Part shown: piece by piece, positions 16,101 to 25,537 of the stretch
Position numbering within the stretch: position 1 is the first letter of the stretch
How the letters are laid out: each line of letters opens with the position of its first letter
Origin: Crystallibacter degradans
GTDB taxonomy: Bacteria > Actinomycetota > Actinomycetes > Actinomycetales > Micrococcaceae
DNA: 64,000 nucleotides
Direction of reading: 5' to 3'
Assembly (NCBI RefSeq): GCF_012952295.1
Contig: NZ_JABBCH010000004.1
Coordinates: 248,001-312,000 of the forward strand
Notes under the pieces: generated by a model
Seen by the model: the letters and a program-made list of their open reading frames with translations, nothing else
The model's database searches: none
Told to the model about the DNA's origin: nothing
Translations under genes and position numbers: made by a program

Positions 16101-16960
16101 GCGCGCTTGATGAGGTCCTCGTAGTTATGCCAGAACTCCGCGAAGTTCATGGTTTCAGCCTTCTTGATGTTGGGAACAACAAGGAGGCGGCTACCGTCGG
16201 GTTTCGGCATGTCGATGGCAATGCCGAAGTTGACGTGGGCCGGCTGGACCGCTACGGGCTTCCCATCGACCTCGTCGTAGTGCACGTTCTGGCTGGGGAA
16301 CTGGCCCAGTGCCTTGATGACTGCATAGCCGATGAGGTGGGTGAAGGAGACCTTGCCACCGCGGGCGCGGGCCAGATTCGAATTGATGACCACGCGGTTG
16401 TCGATCAGCAGTTTCGCGGGTACAGCGCGCACCGTCGTAGCCGTCGGTACGGTCAGGCTCTGGTCCATGTTGGTGGCGATGGCCTTGGCCGGACCGCGCA
16501 GGACCGTGACCTTGTCATCCTCGGTCTGGGAGTTGGGCGAAGACTTCGGCAGCTGGGCCGGGATGGGAGCCGTCTTCGGCTCGGACTTGCTGGCCGCATC
16601 GGCAGCGGCGGCGGGCACTGCCTTGTCCTTGGAAGTGTTGGGTGCAGGCTCGGCATCCGCGGGGATGCGCTTTTCCGCCCTGCGGTTGTCCGCGGTGGTT
16701 TCGGCGGAGGCCGCAGGGGTGCCCTTGGGCTCCTTGACTACCGGCAGTTGGCGCGTCTGGGGGTCGGTTTCCTCCCTTTCGGCGCGCGGCGCATTGCCAT
16801 TAGCGGTTTGAGCTGAGCCGGCGCCGGCCGACTCGAAAATGCTCCACCATTTCTTGTCCACCGAATTCTTGTCCTGGAGGTACTGCTCGTAAATTTCGTC
16901 GACGAGCCATTCGTTACCGCCGAATTCCTCGGGTAGACGAAGATTGGGATGCTCTGGCAC
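13139..16960 (-). CDS. kgd: Multifunctional 2-oxoglutarate decarboxylase/dehydrogenase E1-E2 (Kgd)
   Basis: TCA-cycle enzyme of 1273 residues joining an E2-like succinyltransferase domain to a thiamine-diphosphate E1. Order: short N-terminal motif for complex assembly (1-45), Ala/Pro-rich linker (about 45-145), acyltransferase domain (about 150-385, with catalytic DHR near residue 363), then the E1o domain with [28 protein letters not shown] and [21 protein letters not shown], and the transketolase C-terminal domain. Mycobacterial Kgd/OdhA has this layout, with the lipoyl domain supplied by a separate protein. The start is GTG 16960, with GAGG about 10 nt upstream. A hairpin occupies its long leader near 17050. 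Confidence 0.96.
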   Translation of the reverse strand: [1273 protein letters not shown]

Positions 16961-17150
16961 TTGTTATACGCCTCTTCCATGTGTTGCCGCTTGCCCTGCA
17001 GACCACACGCTGCGGCCCATGAATAACCTGCTGCAGTCGTCACGGGCGCGTGAGGTGCGTTTGGACGCACCGGGTCTGGACCTCTAGCCAGTCTAATGAC
17101 ACATCCGCTGTGCAGGCCAATCTCATACGATTGTTTTGAAACCAATGTGA

Positions 17151-18707
<1,557 letters not shown>

Positions 18708-18950
18708 CGCCTGCTACGCTTAACGAATAATGGACAGCTATTCTAGGCGCCGGTCCGTGGGCACGATTGCAGCAGTGGCAACGCAATCGGATGGCTCACA
18801 CAGCACCGGCAGACCCCGTACACATGCCCATCATTCACTTCCTGACGCCCCGGCGGCCGGACAGGAGCCTTCCAGTCCGGGCTCTGACGACAAGCCCCCG
18901 CCGGCGCAGTCTGCGCTCATAACTTCACCGCGTGCGGTGGTGGTCCTCTG

Positions 18951-20309
18951 ATGGAGTGGATCCAGATTGCCGCCGGCATGCTGTTGATCTTCGGAACCGG
19001 CTTCTTCGTGGCGGTTGAATTCGCCCTCGTGGCGCTGGACCAGGCCACCGTGCAGCGGGCCATTGACAAGGGCGACAAGGGCGCCGTTGCGGTGATGAAG
19101 TGCCTGAAGTCCCTTTCCACCCAACTCTCCAGCTGCCAGCTGGGCATTACCATAACCACTTTGCTGACCGGTTTCCTGCTGGAGCCGGCCATCAGCAGCC
19201 TGCTTCGTGCGCCGCTGGCGATGCTGGCCTTGCCCGAAGCCATCATCCAGACCGCCGGCGTGGTCATCGCAATGACGGTGGCAACCCTGCTCTCGATGCT
19301 GATCGGCGAGTTGGTTCCGAAAAATGCCTCCATCGCCCTGCCCATGGCAGTCGGCAAGGCCGTTGCCCGGCCGCAGTTGCTGTTCACCGCAGTATTCAAA
19401 CCGGCGATTGTCGTCCTTAACGGCTTTTCCAACAAGGTGCTTCATCTGTTCGGCCTGGAAGCCAAGGAAGAACTCTCCGGCGCCCGGACGCCGTCCGAGC
19501 TGGCCTCCCTGGTGCGCCGATCCGCCGACATGGGCACGCTGGATGCCGGTACCGCAAACTTCCTGTCCCGGACCTTGAGGTTTTCCGGCCGTTCGGCCGC
19601 CGATGTGATGACCCCGCGTATCCGCGTCGAGTTCATCGACGCCGACGACACCGTAGAAGACATCGTGGCGGCTGCCCGGAGAACCGGCTTTTCAAGGTTC
19701 CCTATCCTGGGCGACTCGCCGGACGATGTCCGCGGTGTTGTCCACATCAAAAAGGCCATTGGAGTGCCGCGTTGGAAACGGTCGGAGCTGGCCGCCGCAA
19801 CGATCATGTCCGATGCGCTGCGGGTGCCCGAGACCGTGCACCTGGATTCGCTGCTGTCGGAGCTGCGCGCGTCAAACCTGCAGTTCGCCGTCGTTCTCGA
19901 TGAATACGGTGGCACAGCGGGAGTCGTCACTCTCGAGGACCTGGTGGAAGAAATCGTCGGCGAGGTCTCCGATGAGCACGACCGGGTCAAGCCCGGCGTG
20001 CTGCAGAGTGCCGCGGGCAACTGGTACTTCCCCGGGTTGATGCGCCCGGACGAGGTCTCCGAACAGATCCCGCTGCTCACTGTTCCGGACGAAGCAGGCT
20101 ATGAGACCGTCGGCGGATTCATCATGAGCGAGCTGGGCCGCATAGCTGCTGCCGGCGACCGCGTCGACGTACCCGGCGGCGTGCTGGAAGTGGAGCGCAT
20201 GGACGGACGCCGGGTGGACCGGGTCCGGTTCATTCCGGCTCCGGTGGCCGGCGAGGGCGGCAGCACGACGACGCCCGGGACCGCGGCTGCCGAAGGTGGC
20301 GTCCGATGA
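18951..20309 (+). CDS. CNNM/CorC-type membrane protein with CBS and CorC_HlyC domains
   Basis: A 452-residue membrane protein often named hemolysin-like. DUF21/CNNM membrane domain with three to four helices at about 1-195 (SSCQLGITITTLLTGFLLEP is the conserved core), CBS pair at about 205-330 (VMTPRIRVEFID to DEYGGTAGVVTLEDLVEEIVGE), and a CorC_HlyC domain at about 345-430. The family transports or regulates transport of magnesium or related cations. The ATG overlaps the stop of a short unconvincing frame (18730-18951), and no clear Shine-Dalgarno is present. It overlaps the next gene by 4 nt. Confidence 0.9.
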   Translation: MEWIQIAAGMLLIFGTGFFVAVEFALVALDQATVQRAIDKGDKGAVAVMKCLKSLSTQLSSCQLGITITTLLTGFLLEPAISSLLRAPLAMLALPEAIIQTAGVVIAMTVATLLSMLIGELVPKNASIALPMAVGKAVARPQLLFTAVFKPAIVVLNGFSNKVLHLFGLEAKEELSGARTPSELASLVRRSADMGTLDAGTANFLSRTLRFSGRSAADVMTPRIRVEFIDADDTVEDIVAAARRTGFSRFPILGDSPDDVRGVVHIKKAIGVPRWKRSELAAATIMSDALRVPETVHLDSLLSELRASNLQFAVVLDEYGGTAGVVTLEDLVEEIVGEVSDEHDRVKPGVLQSAAGNWYFPGLMRPDEVSEQIPLLTVPDEAGYETVGGFIMSELGRIAAAGDRVDVPGGVLEVERMDGRRVDRVRFIPAPVAGEGGSTTTPGTAAAEGGVR

Positions 20310-21367
20310 GCGCGGGTATGGGCATCTTCTGGCTTGTTGTGCTGCTGCTTGGCAATGCCTTCTTTGTCGGTGCCGAATTTGCAGTCATGTCGGCCCGGCG
20401 GAGCCAGATCGAACCATTGGCCGAAGCAGGATCGAAGCGGGCCAAAACCACGCTGTGGGCAATGGAAAACGTTTCCCTGATGCTGGCCTGTGCGCAATTG
20501 GGCATTACCGTCTGTTCCTTGCTCATCCTCAATGTCGCCGAGCCGGCCATCAAGGAACTCCTGCTGATTCCGCTGGAGCGCTGGATCGGGATACCGCACG
20601 ACGTCTCCTACGGAATTTCGTTCGTGATCGCCCTCCTGCTGGTGACGTTCCTGCACGTGACCTTCGGCGAGATGGTGCCGAAGAACATCTCGGTGTCCAC
20701 CGCGGATAAGGCGGCCCTGCTGCTGGCCCCGCCGCTGGTCTTTGTCGGCAAGATCGTCAAACCGGTGATCGTTGTCCTGAACTGGTCCGCGAACCACATT
20801 CTGCGTGCGATCCGCATCGAGCCGAAGGACGAGGTGACCTCCACCTTCACCCTGGAGGAAGTCCAGTCCATCGTGCAGGAATCCACCCGCCACGGCCTGG
20901 TGGAGGACGAAGCAGGGTTGATCTCCAGCTCGCTGGAGTTCTCCGGCCAGACAGCGGAAAGCATCATGGTTCCGCTGGGTGAGCTGGTCACCATCGGCGT
21001 AGACACCACGCCTGCGGAGTTCGAACGGGTAGTGGGCCGGACAGGTTTCTCCCGCTTCGCGGTTGCCGACGGCGACGCTAACCTCACCGGGTACCTGCAT
21101 CTGAAGGACATCATGACGATTCCCGAGGAGCGGTATTCGACAGCCATTCCGGTGACCAAGGTGCGCACGCTGGCCAACCTGTCGCGCGATGAGGAAATCG
21201 AGGACGCCCTGGCTGTCATGCAGCGCACCGGTTCCCATCTAGCCCGCGTGATTGGGCCGGACGGCCAGACCCACGGAGTGCTTTTCCTTGAGGACGTGCT
21301 TGAGGAACTGGTGGGGGAAATCCGGGACACCACCCAGAATCAGGGTGTGCGCCGGCTGGGCGCCTGA
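20306..21367 (+). CDS. CNNM/CorC-type membrane protein, shorter partner
   Basis: A 353-residue paralogue of the preceding gene, overlapping it by 4 nt (ATGA). It has the DUF21/CNNM domain (about 1-190, with LACAQLGITVCSLLILNVAEP and TFGEMVPKNISVS) and a CBS pair (about 200-330), but lacks the C-terminal CorC_HlyC domain of its neighbour. Tandem long and short CNNM genes are common in Actinobacteria, and the products may act together in cation (Mg or Co) export; that is inference. A hairpin follows at 21380-21405. Confidence 0.9.
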   Translation: MSAGMGIFWLVVLLLGNAFFVGAEFAVMSARRSQIEPLAEAGSKRAKTTLWAMENVSLMLACAQLGITVCSLLILNVAEPAIKELLLIPLERWIGIPHDVSYGISFVIALLLVTFLHVTFGEMVPKNISVSTADKAALLLAPPLVFVGKIVKPVIVVLNWSANHILRAIRIEPKDEVTSTFTLEEVQSIVQESTRHGLVEDEAGLISSSLEFSGQTAESIMVPLGELVTIGVDTTPAEFERVVGRTGFSRFAVADGDANLTGYLHLKDIMTIPEERYSTAIPVTKVRTLANLSRDEEIEDALAVMQRTGSHLARVIGPDGQTHGVLFLEDVLEELVGEIRDTTQNQGVRRLGA

Positions 21368-21379
21368 TCCGGGGACTCC

Positions 21380-21405
21380 GGCCCGGAGCGTCACGGCTCC
21401 GGGCC
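21380..21405 (+). terminator. Hairpin after the CNNM operon
   Basis: A perfect 10-bp GC-rich stem, GGCCCGGAGC with GCTCCGGGCC, around a 6-nt loop, starting 12 nt after the CNNM stop. No T-run follows, so termination strength is uncertain. Confidence 0.55.
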
Positions 21406-21435
21406 GCAGCAGACAGCAGGCAGTAGGCAGCGATG

Positions 21436-21458
21436 GTAATGCGAACGGTTCGCGTTAC
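21436..21458. promoter_or_regulatory. 23-nt palindrome upstream of znuA
   Basis: GTAATGCGAAC-G-GTTCGCGTTAC: arms of 11 nt with a single non-complementary pair around a central G. It lies about 60-80 nt before znuA. No T-run follows, so it looks like a protein-binding site rather than a terminator. The regulator is not known. Confidence 0.5.
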
Positions 21459-21492
21459 GTTACACTGGAAAAGTTCCTTGTTGGTATTGATT

Positions 21493-21503
21493 CTCATTAT
21501 GAG
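21493..21503. promoter_or_regulatory. Candidate Zur operator before znuA
   Basis: CTCATTATGAG, a perfect 5-1-5 palindrome in an AT-rich stretch (TTGATT on the left), 16 nt before the znuA start. It resembles the ATnATTnTCA-like core of Fur/Zur boxes. The position over or just after a promoter fits zinc repression by the Zur encoded at 24255-24692. Confidence 0.5.
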
Positions 21504-21518
21504 TAGATCGAGGTGTCC

Positions 21519-22496
21519 ATGCGGCCGTTTCGTGGTCTGACTGCTATTTCCGGTGTCGCCGGACTCGCACTGATGCTTTCGGCCTGCGGCCAAGGTAGCT
21601 CCGAATCCAGTGGGACGGATGGCGGGGAAGCCGGAAAGGTCCAGATTGTGGCATCCACCGATGTCTACGGCGACTTGGCGGCCACCATCGGCGGGGAGGC
21701 GGTGGAGGTGACCTCCATCATCAACAAGCTCTCGCAGGACCCCCACTCCTACGAGGCAACCGCCAGAGACAAGCTCGCCGTGTCCGAAGCGGATGTCGTC
21801 ATCGAAAACGGTGGCGGATATGATCCCTTCCTGCACGGTCTGGTCGATGAAACCGACAAGGACCACGACTACGTCGTCACCGCCGTGGACGTCTCCGGTT
21901 TGGGCGGTCAGACCGGGGAATCTGCCCCGCCGGAAGCCGGCGACGAGCACGCAGGCCACGGACATGTTGAAGGCCTGAACGAACACGTCTGGTATGACTT
22001 CGAAACCATGGGCAAGATGGCCGCCGTCGTCGCCGAGAAGCTCAGCGAGTTGGATCCGGCCAATGCCGCGACGTTTGAGACCAACAGCGCCGCCTTCAAC
22101 GAGGACATCGACGCCTTGGTGCAGGAGCGCGATGCGCTGGCCAAACGCGCTGGCAATGCCGACGTGGCGGCCACCGATCCCGTGCCGCATTATTTGCTTG
22201 AAGCGCTCGGTCTGCACAACGAGACTCCGGCCGACTTCCTGCAGGCGGTCGAAGAGGGCAGCGATGCCGCGCCCGTTGCCGTCAAGGAAACCCAGGACTT
22301 GATCAGCGGGGGAACCGTCAGCTTCGTGGCCTACAACGAGCAGACAGAAGGCCCCCAGACACAGCAGCTGCGTGCCTTGGCGGAAGAGGCCGGCGTCGCC
22401 GTCGTTGTTTTCACTGAAACGCTGCCCGAAGGCCAGGACTATGTGTCGTGGATGGGCAGCAACCTGGACAATATTTCCACCGTGCTCGCGGCCTAA
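21519..22496 (+). CDS. znuA: Zinc ABC importer, metal-binding lipoprotein
   Basis: Cluster A-I metal-binding lipoprotein of 325 residues. The signal peptide ends in lipobox LSAC with Cys23. Zinc-type ligands are visible: His76 (DPHSYE), His156 (NEHVWYD) and His224 (VPHYLLEAL), with a His cluster at 144-149 (HAGHGH) typical of ZnuA flexible loops. Three His ligands, against His-His-Glu-Asp in the mntA product of this window, argue for zinc. I chose ATG 21519 because GAGG lies 6 nt before it; a GTG at 21513 is in the same frame. First gene of znuA-znuC-znuB. Confidence 0.93.
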   Translation: MRPFRGLTAISGVAGLALMLSACGQGSSESSGTDGGEAGKVQIVASTDVYGDLAATIGGEAVEVTSIINKLSQDPHSYEATARDKLAVSEADVVIENGGGYDPFLHGLVDETDKDHDYVVTAVDVSGLGGQTGESAPPEAGDEHAGHGHVEGLNEHVWYDFETMGKMAAVVAEKLSELDPANAATFETNSAAFNEDIDALVQERDALAKRAGNADVAATDPVPHYLLEALGLHNETPADFLQAVEEGSDAAPVAVKETQDLISGGTVSFVAYNEQTEGPQTQQLRALAEEAGVAVVVFTETLPEGQDYVSWMGSNLDNISTVLAA

Positions 22497-23363
22497 GTGA
22501 CGACCATGACCAGCACTACTGTGATTGACTTGTCCCAGCCAACCGGACCGAGTACAAGGAACCGTGTGACAACACCCGCCGTCAGCCTGCAGGGGGCCTC
22601 CCTTTCCTTTGGCAACCGCGTGCTGTGGCATGACCTGGACCTCGAGATCAATCCGGGCGAGTTCTTTGCGGTGCTCGGGCCGAACGGGTCCGGCAAGACG
22701 AGTTTCCTGCGGGTACTGCTCGGGCTGCAGCCGCTGACGCACGGAAGTGCGCGTATCAACGGCAGTTCGGTTGCGCGGGGGAGCCGCGATATCGGCTACA
22801 TTCCGCAGCAGAAGTCATTTGTCTCAGGCACGCCCCTGCGCGCCAGGGACCTTGTCGGTCTCGGCCTGGACGGTCATCGCTGGGGTGTCCGGCTCAATGG
22901 GCGCAGGCACCGTCGGCGCGTGGACGAACTGCTGGATTTGGTGGGTGCCTCGTCCTATGCTGAGGCTCCGGTCGGCTTGCTCTCCGGCGGCGAGCAACAG
23001 CGGCTGCGGGCCGCCCAGGCGCTGGCTACGGATCCCAAGGTGCTGCTGTGCGATGAGCCGTTGCTGTCGCTGGACCTGCACCATCAGCAGGCAGTCAGTG
23101 CATTGATCAATACGCAATGCCATGAGCAGAACAGCGCCGTGGTGTTCGTGACGCACGAAATCAACCCGATCATCGATTACGTGGACCGGGTGCTGTATTT
23201 GGCGGGCGGCCAGTTCCGGGTCGGGGCGCCCGAAGACGTTATGACCACCGAAGTCCTGTCGGACATGTACAACAGCCACGTCGAAGTCATCCATAACGAG
23301 GGCCGCATCATCGTGGTCGGATTGCCGGACGCCACCACCCACCACCACGGCGAGGAGGACTGA
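22497..23363 (+). CDS. znuC: Zinc ABC importer, ATP-binding subunit
   Basis: ABC ATPase of 288 residues with Walker A GPNGSGKTS (about 61-69), Q-loop IPQQKSF, signature LSGGEQQRL, Walker B VLLCDEP and H-loop FVTHE. It couples ATP hydrolysis to zinc uptake through znuB. It begins at GTG 22497 immediately after the znuA stop; ATG 22506 is an equally possible start and neither has a Shine-Dalgarno, so coupling to znuA translation is likely. The N-terminal 25 residues precede the ABC fold and are unusual in length. The C-terminus is His-rich (TTHHHGEED), as often in metal importers. Confidence 0.93.
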   Translation: MTTMTSTTVIDLSQPTGPSTRNRVTTPAVSLQGASLSFGNRVLWHDLDLEINPGEFFAVLGPNGSGKTSFLRVLLGLQPLTHGSARINGSSVARGSRDIGYIPQQKSFVSGTPLRARDLVGLGLDGHRWGVRLNGRRHRRRVDELLDLVGASSYAEAPVGLLSGGEQQRLRAAQALATDPKVLLCDEPLLSLDLHHQQAVSALINTQCHEQNSAVVFVTHEINPIIDYVDRVLYLAGGQFRVGAPEDVMTTEVLSDMYNSHVEVIHNEGRIIVVGLPDATTHHHGEED

Positions 23364-23365
23364 GC

Positions 23366-24268
23366 ATGGACCTCAATGAGTTCATGAACGCGGTCTTCAA
23401 TTTCGAAGACTACTCCCAGCTGCTTCCGCTGGTGACCAACTCGCTCATCGCCGGAGCCGTGCTCGGACTGGTCGGCGGGCTCATCGGAACCTTCGTCATG
23501 ATGCGGGATCTGGCCTTCGCCGTCCACGGCATCGCCGAACTGTCTTTCGCCGGCGCCGCTTTCGCGCTGCTCATCGGCGCCAACGTGGTTTTCGGCTCGC
23601 TGCTGGGCTCCGTGGTTGCCGCTGTCATCCTCGGCGTCATGGGCATGCGGGCACGGGACAGGAACTCCATCATCGGGGTCATCATGCCGTTCGGCCTGGG
23701 CCTGGGCATTCTTTTCCTGTCCTTGTACGAGGGCAGGTCCGCGAATAAGTTCGGCCTGCTCACCGGGCAGATTGTCTCGGTGGACACCGTGCAGCTGAAT
23801 GTGATGCTGGGGTGCTCGCTGTTCGTCATCGTGGCCCTGCTGGCGATCTGGCGGCCCCTGACGTTTGCCAGCGCGGATCCGGATCTTGCCGAAGCCCGGG
23901 GAGTGCCCGTGGGTAAACTGGCCATCGGGTTCATGTTCCTGCTGGGCCTGGCGGTCGCCCTGTCCATCCAGATAGTGGGCGCGCTGCTGGTGCTGGCGTT
24001 GGTCATCACACCGTCTGCTGCCGCACTTCGGGTCACCGCTTCGCCCCGCCTGGTGGTCGGCCTGAGCGTAATCTTCGCGTTGGTTTCCGTGGTGGGCGGC
24101 ATTCTGCTGGCTTTGGGTGGGCGGATTCCGATCAGCCCCTACGTCACCACGATCTCGTTCCTGATCTACGTGGTCTGCCGGTTGATCGGTGCACGGCGCG
24201 ACAAGCTGGGCAGGACACGTCGAAGCGCTTCCCCGGACATCGCTGCGGTGAAAGTTACTGCCGCTTAG
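23366..24268 (+). CDS. znuB: Zinc ABC importer, membrane permease
   Basis: ABC-3 family permease of 300 residues with eight or so membrane segments. The family loop HGIAELSFAGAAFALLIG that docks on the ATPase is present at about residues 53-70. It starts 2 nt after znuC with GAGGAGG directly upstream. Its 3' end overlaps the convergent zur gene by 14 bp, so the two transcripts are partly antisense. Zinc is inferred from znuA and zur. Confidence 0.93.
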   Translation: MDLNEFMNAVFNFEDYSQLLPLVTNSLIAGAVLGLVGGLIGTFVMMRDLAFAVHGIAELSFAGAAFALLIGANVVFGSLLGSVVAAVILGVMGMRARDRNSIIGVIMPFGLGLGILFLSLYEGRSANKFGLLTGQIVSVDTVQLNVMLGCSLFVIVALLAIWRPLTFASADPDLAEARGVPVGKLAIGFMFLLGLAVALSIQIVGALLVLALVITPSAAALRVTASPRLVVGLSVIFALVSVVGGILLALGGRIPISPYVTTISFLIYVVCRLIGARRDKLGRTRRSASPDIAAVKVTAA

Positions 24269-24692
24269 CGCTGCATTCCGGGCAGAGCCCGTACATTTCC
24301 ACGGTGTGTGCGACCTGCGTGTAGCCGTGTTCAGCCGCAACACGGGAGGCCCACTGTTCCACTGCCGGCGCCTCGATCTCCACGGCCTTGCCGCAGTCCC
24401 TGCAGAGCAGGTGGTGATGGTGGTGTTCAACGGCGCAGCGCCGGTACACGGCCTCGCCGTCGTCCTTGCGCAGCACATCCACCTGCCCGTCCTCGGCCAT
24501 GGACTGCAGAATCCGATACGTGGTAGCCAGCGAGACGGAGTCACCGCGGCCATGCAGCAGCCGGTGCAGTTCCTGGGTACTGACGAAATCGTCGAGGCTG
24601 TCCAGTGCGCCACTGACGGCGAGCCGCTGCCGGGTCACTCGTTGCTCGGAACCGCGGCGGGGTGCCTGGGAATCGGCAGAGGGGGTCGACAT
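24255..24692 (-). CDS. zur: Zinc uptake regulator, Fur family
   Basis: Fur-family repressor of 145 residues, with a winged helix in the N-terminal half (about 15-85, LATTYRILQSMAEDGQV) and a metal-binding C-terminal half. Structural zinc cysteines form two pairs, Cys97/Cys100 (CRDC) and Cys137/Cys140 (CPEC), and a run HHHHH sits at residues 90-94. Convergence with znuACB indicates Zur rather than Fur or PerR. With zinc bound it should repress znuA, most likely at the palindrome 21493-21503. GGAG lies about 13 nt before ATG 24692. Confidence 0.88.
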   Translation of the reverse strand: MSTPSADSQAPRRGSEQRVTRQRLAVSGALDSLDDFVSTQELHRLLHGRGDSVSLATTYRILQSMAEDGQVDVLRKDDGEAVYRRCAVEHHHHHLLCRDCGKAVEIEAPAVEQWASRVAAEHGYTQVAHTVEMYGLCPECSAKRQ

Positions 24693-24791
24693 TGCGTGGG
24701 AGGTCTCCTTGACAGCTGGTGGTGCGGCCTGAAGGCTGACCTCCAGCCTATCAGCCGGCCCGGGACCGGTTGCCGGATGGCACCGGCTGGG

Positions 24792-24797
24792 TAGGCT
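24792..24797 (+). promoter_or_regulatory. -10 box of a leaderless MBL-hydrolase transcript
   Basis: TAGGCT ends 6 nt before the ATG at 24804. There is no Shine-Dalgarno. The spacing fits a transcript beginning at the start codon. Confidence 0.5.
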
Positions 24798-24803
24798 GGG
24801 ACC

Positions 24804-25460
24804 ATGCTGCTAACCAAGTACACCCACGCATGCGTCAGGCTTGAGCGCGACGGCCAGGTGCTGGTCCTCGATCCCGGAAACCTCTCCGAAGTTGACCAGG
24901 CTCTGGACGGTGCCGGCACCGTCCTGATTACGCACGAACATGAGGACCATGTCGACCGGGAGCGGCTGCCTTCGGCCATCCTTGCCATGCCGGAACTGGA
25001 GGTCTACGCCCCGTCAGGTGTGGCGGAGGAACTGCGTGCGCTGGTGCCCGAGGCTGCCGCGCGAATCCATGCTTCGGACTCCGGAACCCGGTTTTCGATC
25101 CCCGGCTTCGACATCCGCACGTTTGGCGGGCAGCACGCCCTGATCCACCCACACATTCCCATGGTGGCCAACATCGGTTACCTGATTAATGACGAGGTGT
25201 ACCACCCGGGGGATTCCTTCATCGTCCCCCACGGCCTGCAGGTTTCAACGGTACTGGTGCCGATCCATGCCCCCTGGTCCAAAATCGGCGAGGTGATCGA
25301 TTTTGTCACCGCAATGCGGGCAGAACGGGCGTTTCCGATTCATGACGGCCTGCTGAACAGTGCGGGCAAGGGTATTGTCGAAAAACATGTGAAGTCCTTC
25401 GGCGAACGGTACGGCACGCGCTACGAGCATCTGGAGCCGGGGCAGAGCGTCACATTGTGA
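24804..25460 (+). CDS. MBL-fold metal-dependent hydrolase (UlaG-like)
   Basis: Cytosolic beta-lactamase-fold hydrolase of 218 residues. The dinuclear metal motif HxHxDH is seen as THEHEDH near residue 47, with further His/Asp ligands in YHPGDSF and the C-terminal FPIHDG. The compact form, with no insert, resembles UlaG-type or YfhB-like hydrolases of unknown substrate. It shares a GTGA overlap region with a possible early start of the following sulfurtransferase gene, so the two are likely co-transcribed. Confidence 0.85.
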   Translation: MLLTKYTHACVRLERDGQVLVLDPGNLSEVDQALDGAGTVLITHEHEDHVDRERLPSAILAMPELEVYAPSGVAEELRALVPEAAARIHASDSGTRFSIPGFDIRTFGGQHALIHPHIPMVANIGYLINDEVYHPGDSFIVPHGLQVSTVLVPIHAPWSKIGEVIDFVTAMRAERAFPIHDGLLNSAGKGIVEKHVKSFGERYGTRYEHLEPGQSVTL

Positions 25461-25537
25461 AAACCCAGCTGCCCGAACCCTTGGGCAGCAGCACATCCGC
25501 CGGCAACGGGGCCGGCAACAGTTCAGGAGGAGATCTC

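Noticed and set aside
13139-16960. Fusion or assembly error joining sucB-like and sucA-like genes
   Set aside because: The E2-like plus E1 fusion is the normal actinobacterial Kgd/OdhA form and the frame is intact.
18730-18951. 73-codon frame before the first CNNM gene, with its stop overlapping that ATG
   Set aside because: Composition is low-complexity (Pro/Ser/Ala-rich), there is no Shine-Dalgarno and no familiar sequence; overlap alone does not make it a gene. The 243-base gap otherwise shows nothing clear.
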